Assembly (NCBI GenBank): GCA_036874045.1
Contig: CM072342.1
Coordinates: 3,556,501 to 3,620,500 of the forward strand
Direction: 5' to 3'
Origin: Cymodocea nodosa
Lineage: Eukaryota > Streptophyta > Magnoliopsida > Alismatales > Cymodoceaceae
Length of the DNA stretch: 64,000 nucleotides
Of this stretch, positions 42,101 through 52,601 are shown in pieces. The first letter of the stretch is position 1, and each line of letters opens with the position of its first letter. The translations under genes were made by a program, and so were the position numbers. The notes beneath the pieces are model-generated. The model had not been told where the DNA came from, did no database searches, and saw only the letters and a program-made list of their open reading frames with translations.

Positions 42101-45100
42101 CGTGTTTCGTATCTTAAGGAAGGCATCAAGAAACATGAACTTAAAAATGAATCAGCAAAAGGAACAAAGCTAGTTATACATCTAGGCGGAAGAAATAGAA
42201 AGTTGAACAGCCCTCCAAAGTCTGATGCTTCAAGTTGTCAAAGAGATCAAGAAAAGGCAAACTCAAATGGTATTCACAAGCTTTACTTTATTTATATTAT
42301 GATGTAATATTTTTTGTATTTTTTAATTGCTTCTACTCAAGTTTAAGCTAGTTCTGTTGTTTCTTGGTTAAAGAAGCTTCATTCAGTTCTGTATTTTAGG
42401 TTTGTAAGCTAGACATGAGAATGTGACGTGTAAATAATTGTTTTTTTATTCTTTTAATGTGATAAAATCTGTCCATGCTTAGAGTGGCTAAAAAATTGAA
42501 GAATAATCATCTCCATTTGATTTATAAAGATTGTCTTTATTTGAAACAACAAAAGCCTTGGAAAAATTGTTAGTAAGTTTGATGACTCATAATAGTTTAT
42601 TTGGTGCTTTGATTCCTATAGGAAGTGAAGAATCTGTCCAGCACAAGATAGACGAAAAAAGGCTTGTGTCTGGGCCACATGCTGGGAATGTCCAAATTGA
42701 CTCTGAAAAAGGCAAACAAGTTTTGATGAATTTTGCAAGATTTTCATTCTTTTTGTATCATACTCACTAATATCCCATCATTGCATATATCATTTAAGAT
42801 AAATGGTATGCTAGTTTTTTTTGATAAGGTTATGTTACAATTTTTTCATTTGAACTGTTCCTCTATTTGCAGGAGCTGAACCTGATGATTCTAGTCAGAT
42901 AGCTTCCAAGAGGGTTGGGGACGTGAAAAGGCTAACCTCCGATATCCGTAATTCTAATGCCAGCAATAACCTTAAGGATCATCAGCCTTCTTCAACCGGT
43001 AAAACCCTTATATTCCGTAGGAGGAAAACAGAGGGAAGAGTTGTGGGAGGGAATCCTGGTCAAGTAGATTTGGAATCTAGAAGGAATGATGATTTTCCAC
43101 AGAAGAAAGAGGCCAAAGATGTGCAAATCGTGCCTCAACAAAAAAACAGTGATGTGGCACAAGAATCTTCTTTTACTAATTCCTTATCAAAAGATTCCAG
43201 ACCCTTATTGAAACTTAAATTCAAGAATCTTTATCCAGACAATCATGTATTATCCCCCATCGCCAAGGAAGAAGAGAGGAGTGTTGTGAAGGGCCAGAGG
43301 TCAAAGAGAAAAAGACCATCCTTGATTGAAAAATCTGAAAATAAATTGAGAGAGAACCATGAAAATTTGCTTCAGGAAGATAACATGGATGAGGCTATGG
43401 AGGCCAATTGGATATTGCGGAAATTAGGGAAGAATGCTATTGGGAAGAGAATCGAGGTTCATCAATCATCGGACAATTCCTGGTAAGTTTTTTATTTGAA
43501 GGTACATTAAAGCAAGATATTCAGCAAATAGGAACATTAATTTATTCTAGCCTATAAAATAAAAGATGTACTTGATTCAAGGCATTTAGTTTCCATTTTT
43601 ACCCTCAATCATATCATTACATTACATTACATTACATTAGCATCAAACATGTGATGATAATTCAATAATAGTTGAATTGAATAATTGATGTAATCACCAC
43701 CCAATGCAATGACTTAGTGCTGGAAGGTCATCTCAATACATTTTTAAGGTCATGTCTTGGTATAAAATATTTATTACGCAATTTATAAAGAACATTTAAT
43801 TCCTTTTCTTATCTTAAGAACATTTATCTTGTAATATATAAAGAACATTTTCATGTAAGTTAAAATTTAACAAGTATAACTGTAATAAAAGAGAAAAGAA
43901 TCAAAGATGAAAATTTCCTCTTGAGAACGATCAATTATACCAACAAAGATTAGATCCAAGTGCAAGCGCTCCAATCTGATTCCTTTAAGACGATAATGCC
44001 CTTTCTTATCTTAAAAGCCATAGTTTGTTTCTTTCTTTCTTAGTTTTAATAAAATTGAGAATTATGAAAGTTATGTAATAAATTATTTTCTTAATTTAAA
44101 TATAAAAGTTAGTTTCTTTCTCATTTCTAATGCATCCTTCTAATATTATCAAAACATACTAACATGTCAAAAATAAAATGATGACTATGTAACTTTTTTT
44201 TTTTCCTAAATCAAAATAGGAAATACTCATTTGATTAGGAGCTAGCAGATAGAAATATTTTCGTGTAAATAGAAATATAATAAGATAATAAAAGATAAAA
44301 AATTGTAATTTAAATAAAATGATACAATAATAACAATGACAATAATTCATGTCATAATTCTACTCTGTAGAGGCAACTACATGAATCTTTTTTTTCATAT
44401 TTTTCTATCAATGGTCAAATCTTTAGTTAAATTACATAAATTTAAATATTTTCTCATAATTTCTAATCAAGTAATTTTAGGTCTTTCTCTTTTTTGTTAG
44501 TTTTTTCTACATTAATTAATTCTTCTCTTTTAACTGATGCATTCCTTAGCCTTCTAAGGATATATCCAAACTACCTAAGCCCAGTTTCTCCTATCTTATC
44601 GTCAATTAATGCAACTCCTATTTTATTTTTAATAAAATCGTTTTTTAAATTGTCTTATAATATTACCATCCATCCATCTAGACATTCACATCTTTGCAAC
44701 ACAACTCTTTGTAAATCAATGAAAACCATGTAGAGATTCTTTTTGTTAACTTTAAAATTTTCTATTAGTTGTCTAAATAAATGAATGGTTTCCATTGCTA
44801 ACCTATCTGATATAAATCTAAATTAATTTTCTGTGATTTTAGTTACATGCATTAGTCTTTGTTCAATTATTTTTTCCCCATAGTTTCATACCATCACTTA
44901 TTAACTTATTACCACAATAATTATTATAATTTTATATACCTTCCTTATTCTTACATATAGATATTAAGGACTATTTCTTCATTAATTTAGCATTTTCATT
45001 GTCTTTAAAAATTATGTTAAAGAACTTAGTTAACTATTTAATTCTTACATCACCTATACATTTCTACACCTCAATAGGGATACCATTAGACCTAATTATT

Positions 45101-46079
45101 TTCCAAAATTTTATTTTCTTAATAACTTTTTTTAATCTTTGAACCGCTAATTCTTTTAAAATAACTAAGTTTATATCTTTTGTATTGTTATCTAAATTTT
45201 GGATGTAAAAGTTTATTGTTGTAGATTCATTAAAAAGTTTACTAAAATGACTTTGTCATTTATCTTTTATTTTAATTTTTTTAAAACTCTACTATCCTCA
45301 TCCTTAATATACTTAAATCTCTGGATTTTCTTTCTGCAGACTTAGCAATTTTCTCTTTGTTTTCTGTTTAAATTATCATATAATTCTTTATAAACTTGAT
45401 TTTTAACTTCACTGAAGTTTTTCTTTAGCATTCCTTTTTGTTAACTTATACTTCTTTAAAATTTTCTCATTTCTACATTTAGAGCAGGTTTTGTAATATT
45501 CTTTTATTATTTTTTATACGTTTTTATTTCACCATTAACATTCTTTGCCTAATGGTGTAATCCCACGAGACTTCTAAAATTTCTTTTGCAATTTTTTAAT
45601 ACAAGTAGTCATTTCACTTCAATGTTTATTTACTTCTTTATGTCATTCTTATTATTCTTTCTTTTAATAAGTTATCTCTAAATATCATTTTCTTTTCTCC
45701 TTTTAGATTTCACCATCTAATTTTTGGGTTCTTTTGTATTTTAGTCCTTATGTATTCTTAGGTTCTTATGTGTAAATATCATTTTAATCTTGACACTAGT
45801 ATTTAATAACTTGTTCATCACAGACTTGCACCTTACCGCTGGGAAAATGGGTTTGGGGTTTAAAATTCTATTTTTCTTGTTTGTAATGATGTGTCTGGAG
45901 TTGATGTAATTATGATTGTTGCATTATCCATTTGCAGGCACAAGGGTGTGGTTTCAGACGCGTTAGAAGGGTGTGCATCTTTATCGGTCAAACTCGACGA
46001 CGGAAAGTCAAAAACCCTGGAGCTGGGGAAACAAGGAATTCGCTTCATAGCTCGGAAACAAAAGAGGACTAAATTATGA
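30114..46079 (+). CDS. Multi-PHD-finger nuclear protein (complete, thirteen exons)
   Basis: Exons: 30114-30145, 30241-30565, 30738-30951, 31028-31077, 31284-31376, 31450-31538, 31814-31892, 34243-34325, 41370-41448, 41576-42269, 42622-42711, 42873-43482 and 45938-46079 (TGA). All phases agree, giving about 859 residues. It begins MAFHVACPIT, and the first splice restores CRRICYCE. Residues about 150-345 hold three tandem zinc modules: ICRICYSGEN to WVCPSCRVC; ICRRAGDPNKFMFCKRCDAA with HCYCQQP, LCPQHTRCHSCGS and FCDACGRLF; and PMVCCDVCQRWVHCQCDGIS with YYKCAACRG. Such PHD fingers usually read histone tails, so a chromatin or transcription role is likely, but the target is unknown. The C-terminal 500 residues are charged and Lys/Ser-rich, probably disordered, with a short conserved end (WILRKLGKNAIGKRIEVHQ). 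Intron 11 appears to be GC-AG. An AATAAA at 46582 is a likely poly(A) signal. Confidence 0.93.
31893..34242 (+). other. 2.35 kb intron of the PHD gene
   Basis: The intron contains a C-rich degenerate minisatellite (32.1-32.55 kb). The remainder is AT-rich with long T runs; I see no coding element. Confidence 0.65.
32125..32475. repeat. C-rich degenerate minisatellite
   Basis: About five imperfect units of 50-75 bases share CTCCTCCCATTGCAACC, CTCTTGCACCC and TGTGAA or AGTGAATGA words, one after another. The block is far richer in C than its surroundings and lies wholly in an intron. Confidence 0.6.
34899..36097. mobile_element. DNA-transposon-like element with subterminal repeats
   Basis: The right end, read inwards, is AGGCTTGTTTGTGCACTTTT, close to the left end of the 58.5 kb element (GGGGGTGTTTGTGCACAA). 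Both elements carry several subterminal words of the type TTTGTGCAYnnnnnAAATGA, facing inwards. The left border, AGCTTGGGTGGGTAAGC, matches only weakly and no target duplication could be defined. The short open frames at 35.23-35.54 kb have no transposase motif, so it would be non-autonomous. It lies in the 7 kb PHD intron. Confidence 0.4.
36830..37735 (+). mobile_element. RTE-type LINE, 5' portion
   Basis: With many stops, the + strand reads the plant RTE endonuclease-RT linker and RT start: ENLEKYRLAKLARRMPRK near 36960, IKDYHNRFLVKDNEIKD near 37150, IKLMSYTMKLWKIVIE near 37540, and STMEATFLLKQLIKTFKDKK near 37650. It breaks off at MMIDF near 37730, just before the first catalytic Asp block, where an L1-type LINE takes over. 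The element resumes at about 39905. Confidence 0.85.
37736..39900 (+). mobile_element. 5'-truncated L1-type LINE within the RTE element
   Basis: The block begins with an IFVILIP motif (near 37770), then RFVSLVNDIYK, then LIKDYQTGFVERQQILDSF (near 37920), the standard L1 RT order. It ends at about 39750 with CRFCGSHEENLRHLFFACL, the zinc-knuckle-like C-terminus of plant L1 LINEs. Stops and frameshifts are everywhere, so it is dead. The flanking RTE sequence lacks roughly 150 bases compared with a whole RT domain, so the junction is an insertion with deletion or a later rearrangement. Confidence 0.75.
39901..40780 (+). mobile_element. RTE-type LINE, 3' portion
   Basis: The same RTE element continues: FSINNIDLYQ, then VNEITKEIQREVL, then CMLFIDDIVLL (the F/YxDD catalytic box, here FIDD, near 40030), then NMSKIEYMKC. 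After further breaks the C-terminal ESRLRWFCHIYRRSIDAPVK motif follows near 40560. It ends near 40770 in a TTG-rich tail (TTGATTGTTACTGTTGTAGC), as plant RTE elements do. Confidence 0.85.
43614..43640. repeat. ATTAC pentanucleotide microsatellite
   Basis: Five tandem ATTAC units lie in an intron of the PHD gene. Confidence 0.8.
44385..45820 (-). mobile_element. RTE-type LINE remnant with internal deletion
   Basis: On the minus strand the RT region can be followed: IIRSNGIPIEV near 45100, ICKNKEG near 44950, KLISDGMKLW near 44890, then METIHLFRQLIENFKVNKKN near 44770 and LYMVFIDL near 44720. From there it jumps directly to the C-terminal CECLDGWMVI / LRRLRNA part, skipping the catalytic block. 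It is therefore internally deleted. The end at about 44385 resembles the 26.45 kb copy. It sits in the last intron of the PHD gene, antisense to it. Confidence 0.75.
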
Positions 46080-46581
46080 CACCACAGTTTAACCTCTTTA
46101 CATGGAGCTCTGGGAAACCTCATTTCTCAAGTCGCAGGGCACTAGACTAAATTATTTTCCATGCTGAGGCTAGTGCTCCGCTGCTTCTAGCGCTGAGATC
46201 GAACATGCCAGAGATGCTTGCGGACCGAGAGACTGCAAGATATCTTCAGCTGCGGGTTTTCTAACTGAATAACATAATGCGAACTCTATCATCTGTTCTT
46301 AGTACCGGTAGTCCTCTGCTGAGTCGTGCCTTTTGCTTTGTGAATCATTCGCTGGGGGCCTGAGAACAGGTCGAGCGGGTGCGCTGTTGTGCGAGGTTCT
46401 TTTTGGCCGGTAAGCATTTCCAAAAGGCAAATGCTCATTGTTCTACCAGAAATGTCATGATGGCGTTGTATTTTCTTGTATTGGTTTTTTTTTTCTTTTT
46501 TTAAATGTACAATGCAACACCCTCCAGCAGACGTACCGAGACGAGCGCTGTAATTTATTGAACTGTAATTTCTTAGCTGGA

Positions 46582-46587
46582 AATAAA
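46582..46587 (+). terminator. Probable poly(A) signal of the PHD gene
   Basis: An AATAAA lies about 500 bases after the TGA stop, preceded by a T-rich stretch. Confidence 0.45.
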
Positions 46588-46599
46588 ATAGGAAAAGTA

Positions 46600-48010
46600 T
46601 TATTTTTGCTCAAGTTTTGTTAGCGTGTGGCTGGATACCGATGAAGAGAGCTTTACGCGGGTAAGAGAAATTTTAATGCATATATGATAAATTCTCGGAT
46701 TTTTTATTGAACATACATACTATCAAAAAATTTTGTAGTTATTTATGTCAATATTCAAAATTCATATTTATTTCTATGTTATTAAAAAAATTGTTTTACT
46801 TCGATATGTTTATTGCTATCCTTGATACAGTATCAGCCATCTAGCTAGAGTTGTTGATATGAAAGTAAGCGTTTCTCGATGGCATATTATAAGTAATGTT
46901 TCTTGTTTTTTATTTTATTGTAAAGTAGATATATATATTGAACAAGATTTGTGAAGTCCAAAATAAGGGTAATTTCCTTTGATGTTTTATGGCTTCTTGT
47001 TTACGAAATCAACGGCTTTTGAACCCGTACGCGTACTCGGCTATTCGATCATAGCTCGCGCTCGTGGTTTCGCATACTCGATCTTCGACTTCCTAAGCTT
47101 CCATGATTTTGAAAAATGCACGCCACAGCACATGTATCTGAGTTCAGCGCTGATAAATTGGCTTTAAAAAAAAAAAAAAAATCCTTGGGATTTTTGAAAG
47201 CTTCAAGATAAAGACAGAGGAGGCTTTCGGTTGGGTAAACGGGCTGTGATGATGTAAGGTCAGAATTGAATCATATCTACCTTCTCGTACACTCTGGCCT
47301 CTCCTTTTAGGCTATTAGGCATAGGTGGTGGGTCCTACCGTGTATGAGTCAGCTTAATTGGCTTACTCATAAAGTTGGACCATTTTTTTCACATTAATAC
47401 CTTTTCATGGATATCTTATTCGAATTGCGATCAATTTCAGGTATATACGAGTTGGATATGAACATATTATAGACCGTTTTCAAGAGTGGTTAGGAAAATT
47501 ATATTCTGCTTTTCTAGAGTTTTTGATGAAGGTGAGATTGGACATGGTCGTGCATGCAAAAGTAATATTGTTCTTATGTTGAGCTCATCGCTCATCCTTA
47601 AATACGCTCGATCTGTGTTCTAGGGATGTACCCCTCCTCACCTCTGCATTACAATAACATGATGTGAAAAATACGAAAATCCAGTTCTGGAATATCAAAC
47701 TACTATTGTATTTTGGGTGGTAGATTGTTGAAATAGTTGTATATTAAAAAGGATCGATTTAGCTGTGAAATAATTGCCAAGTTCTCGCTAAATTCGTTTG
47801 GAGGTACTTACCCGGCCACTTCGCTCATAATCAATTAATTTTAAAATAAACATTCCCGTTTATTTCAACTTACAAGAGACTTAATTATTAAATGCTTTGC
47901 TTCGTTTCAGATATCGAAGAAAATTCAAATCCGAGAAAGTATGGAATTTGCTTCTTCTAAACATATATATGTACCACAGCAAGCAGCGGCCAGTCTTTAG
48001 TGTTCTACAT
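46600..48010. other. Intergenic region between PHD and polygalacturonase genes
   Basis: The two genes converge here. A GC-richer piece at 46.98-47.16 kb ends directly in an A tract of about 16 (near 47165), which could be a small retroposed fragment, but I found no flanking duplication. The rest is featureless. Confidence 0.5.
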
Positions 48011-48011
48011 C

Positions 48012-48017
48012 TTTATT
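48012..48017 (-). terminator. Probable poly(A) signal of the polygalacturonase gene
   Basis: On the minus strand AATAAA occurs about 70 bases after the TGA stop at 48084. Confidence 0.5.
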
Positions 48018-48083
48018 AATATTTATGTACACTACCATATCATCTGATGATCATCTGGTGTCGATCGAGGCATTTGTGCGTGT

Positions 48084-50717
48084 TCAGGTGCATGGAGATG
48101 GAACAACCGTCCCGGACTTGGCCAATTCCACGTTGCTGCAGACGCTACGTGTGCTGCCGCCGCCGCCGCCGCCGGTCAAATTGATGTCCCGCAGCACTAT
48201 GCCAGTGCACGGCGCATTCCGGCTGCAATCGAACCTGATGGCCACACTCGTCGCACTCGTCCCTTTGATGTTCTCGTACAACACATCTTTCACCCTCACC
48301 GCCGATCCCTGCTAACTAATCAGAGTAAGTTAATTCAACCGAAATCTAATTAAATTAAAACCAACCATGTTGATTTGATTAATCAATCACCTGCTTCTGG
48401 CAAGGACTGGTGGAATCACAGTAGTTTTGGTCTATGATTATGGGATTGTCGACGTCGTTCATGTCGATGTTCCTAAACACGATATTTGTGGCGTATCCCC
48501 GACCACCCTGCGCCATCCATCCATGAGTGGGAGAAGGATCACATATTATAATAAAGTTTAATCTTACTTAAGGCACTTACACAGTGCGTATTTATCTATG
48601 ATCTAGAAAAATCGTCTTATTATTTTTCAATCTTGAAGATTACATCTGAAATAAATAGGCGTCGCTTTTGTCAATATTTGTTTTAAATATAATCTTTGTA
48701 ATTTACAAATTTTAGATTGATGTATCTAAATTGTAAAATAAATACCTACACTAATATTTTTAACCATGAATGTTCGTGACTTCATTTTACCAACATAATA
48801 TATGTATATATATAACATATGATGGTGGTTTATGTCGATTAATCAAGTTAATTACCTGCCAGGTTTTGATCCGGACTCCGTTTCTGGTGCCACTGAGCTT
48901 GGCTGTGTCCACCACCACGCCTGAAACATATTCCTTTGAATGCCCAGCCCCCAAGCTTCCAATGCTGCGGAGCACACCATGGTGCATGCACAAATATGAA
49001 TATAATTAGGAGGCAAATTTATCAGTGATATTACTAGGTAATTTCTGAATTTAAATCCAAGTAAAAACACTACCATATGTATTATACTAGTTTAGATTTT
49101 TTTTAAGGAAAAAATGTTGGGAGGAATTGAAAGTTACGATATAGCTAGCGCGCTAGGCATGCACCTGATACCATGGCCGGGTCCGCAGACGATGTTGGTT
49201 GCCTTGACGGATTGCGATCCACTCACGATAGAAATGCAGTCGTCACCTTGAGGTCATCCATTCGCATAACATATATGTGCAATAATCAAGTCACAATCTC
49301 ATCATATATCAACCTTAACCTTGATCCAATCCTTAGTTACACTAACAGATACGGGATTATTTCAGCATGCATGCACGAGTACCTGTTCCAATGGTGCAAC
49401 TTGCTATCTTGATGTTCTTGGTGTTGGCAACGTGGATTCCATCGGTGTTTGGGCTCCGCCCTGGCGCGGCGATGGTCAGACGAGACACGCGCACGTCACT
49501 GCAACCTTCGAAGGATACGTGCATCTGCTGCCCGTCTTCGATCCTCAAGTTGTTCACGTCCAAGGTGTTGCACAAGTAGAATGTTATTGCCTGCAGCCAC
49601 GAATATATACATATATATATGTATACGATTCTTTCTGATCACTTCATACAACATATATATATATATATATGCTTCAAGCATCTCTCTCTCTATATATATT
49701 TTACAAGCATACGTACCGTGGGTGCAACTCTGCAAGGCTGCATGCATGCATGCAAGATTAATACAAGGAGATGCATACGTGCATGGGAGAGTTGAGGCAG
49801 CAATCAAAAATATTAGTTAGGTCATGATCAGATTGGTAATGGTGGTGAGGAATCAAAGATCCAGTGGAACATAATTAAGTGAAAGAATAATGGATTAACA
49901 TTACAAGAGACTTGTTGATCTTGCAGGAGTTCTTCCACCATATGTGCCCATTGCCGTTGATGCTGCCACCGCCATGGACGTGTAGGTTTTTTATCCCTTT
50001 GAACAGGATCCAGTGCCTGCGGTCGGTTCCATTCCAATCCGATTGTTTTGGGGAAGCCACCATGGTACCTCTCATCTGATGCATGCGTTCATCATATATG
50101 ATATAGATTAAGTTTATATATATGCATGAATATATTTGTATATTGATGTCACTTACATTTACGATGATGGTAGATTTGCATGGACCTGAGAACACGATTG
50201 GCTTAAGAAGGTAGGTGTGCGGACCAGGCACTTCCAGAACAGCTGGGGCTTTGGACGAGCATGCCACCTTCCAAGCACTGGTGAATGCCTAGCAATTAAG
50301 ATTCATCGCAAGGAGATGAATCGAACATGTACTTAATTACGTATCTATGTACAGATAGAGTTACATGTAGGCATGCTTACCTCGGTAGCATCTGATCCAT
50401 CACCCCTGGCACCATAATACTTAACATTGACTACTAATTTATTAGAAGACTCCACACTTTGGCAGACCACCGAGATGATTAACCTGCATGCAAATGAGTA
50501 ATAATTAATTAGCATCAGAACCAACAACAGCACGACGAACTCATGGAAAATTGTGTATGTATATCATATTTCATTGATGATTAATTCAGAGAAGCCAATA
50601 TTAATTAATCCATATCGAATTTAAAAATTAAGGAGCGAGAGGAGGTGGCTAGCTAGAACATGCATGAGTGCCGGAAGGAGGAGGAGAGGAAAGAGCTGAT
50701 GGTGTTGCCGACGATAA
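48084..50717 (-). CDS. Polygalacturonase, GH28 family
   Basis: This is a secreted enzyme that hydrolyses alpha-1,4 bonds of homogalacturonan in cell-wall pectin. Exons in transcript order: (50717-?), 50483-50381, 50288-50157, 50075-49905, 49737-49717 (21 nt), 49590-49383, 49246-49165, 48964-48856, 48507-48391 and 48308-48084 (TGA). All phases agree after the first. Every GH28 signature is present: SPNTDGIHV (49.44 kb), GDDCISI (49.24 kb), CGPGHGIS (49.17 kb) and VRIKTW (48.86 kb). The N-terminal VKYYGARGDGSDATE and C-terminal paired cysteines are also typical. The start is unresolved. A TATA box at 50881 and the first ATG after it (about 50715) give a signal-peptide-like MDYRRQHHQLFPLLLLPALM. 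Its only GT donors, however, are in phase 0 or 1, while the next exon needs phase 2. A 5' sequencing error, a broken allele or an unusual splice are all possible. Confidence 0.9.
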
Positions 50718-50879
50718 TCCATTGGTTTGTGATCTCCAAGTGGTGGCCGAGGGTTTGCCAGAAAGATGGAGTGGAAGAAGCTAGGAAGGGGGTGGTGGTA
50801 TATATGAGTGGGTACTGGCTTCTTGGTTTTGAACACCCCAAGGTATGGCGCTTCTAACCATGCAATCATGCCGTGCGTT

Positions 50880-50890
50880 CTATTTATAGG
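50880..50890 (-). promoter_or_regulatory. TATA box of the polygalacturonase gene
   Basis: On the minus strand CCTATAAATAG lies about 165 bases before the candidate start codon, placing transcription start near 50.85 kb. This rules out the ATG at about 50.87 kb as a translated start. Confidence 0.6.
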
Positions 50891-50894
50891 AATC

Positions 50895-52596
50895 AGAGGT
50901 TGCTTGATTGGCCTGTGGGCGAGAGAGAGAGAGAGAGAGATCAAATAAGTACTGTAGAAGAAATGATATTTTTAGTTTCCATAAGTGTAAACATGATCAT
51001 CATAAGAGAGAAATAGAGGGTGAGGTATGGGGGGAGGTGGACATGCAAGAGATTTAGACGAAAGGGTAACCTTGGCGGGTAGAACAAGGACCTACAATTT
51101 CGCTACTTGTTACCACAAAACATCACGTAATACTCTGGCATGGTGTACAAGATTTTACCTAATATGTACACACATATGTGTGTGTTTATGTTCGGTACAC
51201 ACTAAATAGCGGTAGGCCGGTTTTTGATCATTAATTAACAAGTACTCAACCAGATGACGGAACATCTATGTGTGGTTGTAATGGAATGAAAAACATGAGA
51301 TTTTCCTTCATTTTGTTTCTTTCATGATTGATATGTAGCGTTTGATAAGTAAGAATAGATGGAGAGAGATATTCTTTTTCTTTTATATTTTTTATACGTA
51401 CAAATAATTTATAATAAAAACTGTCTCTAATACCAAGTTAAAGCAGATTAAGGTTGAATTAAGAGGAAGAAGAAACCTGGAAATGTTTTGGATAAGAAGT
51501 AAAATGTCTTAGCTTAATTGTATATATACCATGGAAGGGATACATATTTTATTTATAGATGCAACACACCAGCATGAACAATTCAACGGAAGAAATAAAT
51601 TGATAGAAAAACTATACTTGTACATAAACCACGTCTGATTTGAACTCGATACAATATCCTAAAATTTAAAAGGCATCTACGAATTAACAATTCGGTCAGG
51701 TTACTCTACACGCATGATCCATTCCATAGTAAGTAAACATACGATCATAGGCCGGTCCATATATTGATCTTCTCAAGCTCCTCCTCCTCTTCTTCCTCTT
51801 CTCGAAGAATACTGGCCGTTAATGTCCTGGGAAATTAACCTTCCATACGTGGTGTTTGTGTGCCACAGCTCCTATCAACAACACACATGCAGATATAGAT
51901 ACATGTGTGGGTTCCGTGCGCGTATATGCATGCATGCGTGCTTCCTTGTAAATTAATTAATTAATTTACCTGACCTTCTCGTATTCTTGCTTACGTTACT
52001 GCCTTTATTCTAGGCTTTGTCCGGACTTTTGATTTGTGGTCGAATGGTCGATTGGCTTTCTTCCTTCTTTCGTCCGTAATCATAATCCTGACTTGACTTA
52101 TGAATTAGAGACGTAGTTTGACTTATTTTTCTTGTTTTTGAAATCTGTGTGAGTAGTGCGTACGTAGACTAATGACCTGTGGTTTCAATTTTTCAAAGAT
52201 TCCGATCTTGTACTTGACAAGAAAGATGATGAAGTCTTCGATCATATTAACGTGCATCACGCTACCCTAAACCCTAATGGCATGTGGTTATTCCTCCTCA
52301 ATTAATTTATTGATGGCTTCCATGTTAATTTGACGTGTGTTTCGGTTCCATGCACCCAGATCGATTTCATCCTTCTCGGTCAAACGAACGAACCAGTTTA
52401 TGATAAGCAAGGGTAAGTTTGGAAAAAACAATTAAGTAAATGTATAAAGCAAGACATATATATAATTGAATAAAATAAATTCGAAGAAAACGAAATCTTA
52501 TGACAATAATTTGGAACTTTGAAAGGCTCAACGGGAAAACCAAAAAAGATCACAATAGTCAATTGTGGAAATAAATAAAAAGCAGAACAATTGATT
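50895..52596. other. Polygalacturonase upstream region
   Basis: A (GA)n run at 50922-50940 lies just upstream of the TATA box. The remaining 1.6 kb shows no open frame or element that I recognise. Confidence 0.5.
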
Positions 52597-52601
52597 AATA
52601 T

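Noticed and set aside
43614-43640. Short regular repeat considered as CRISPR-like or telomeric
   Set aside because: It is five ATTAC units, a plain microsatellite in an intron, with no spacers and no telomere motif.
50621-50944. 107-codon frame starting upstream of the polygalacturonase exon
   Set aside because: Its ATGs before about 50.85 kb lie at or upstream of the inferred transcription start after the TATA box at 50.88 kb. Only the internal ATG near 50.715 kb is a realistic start.
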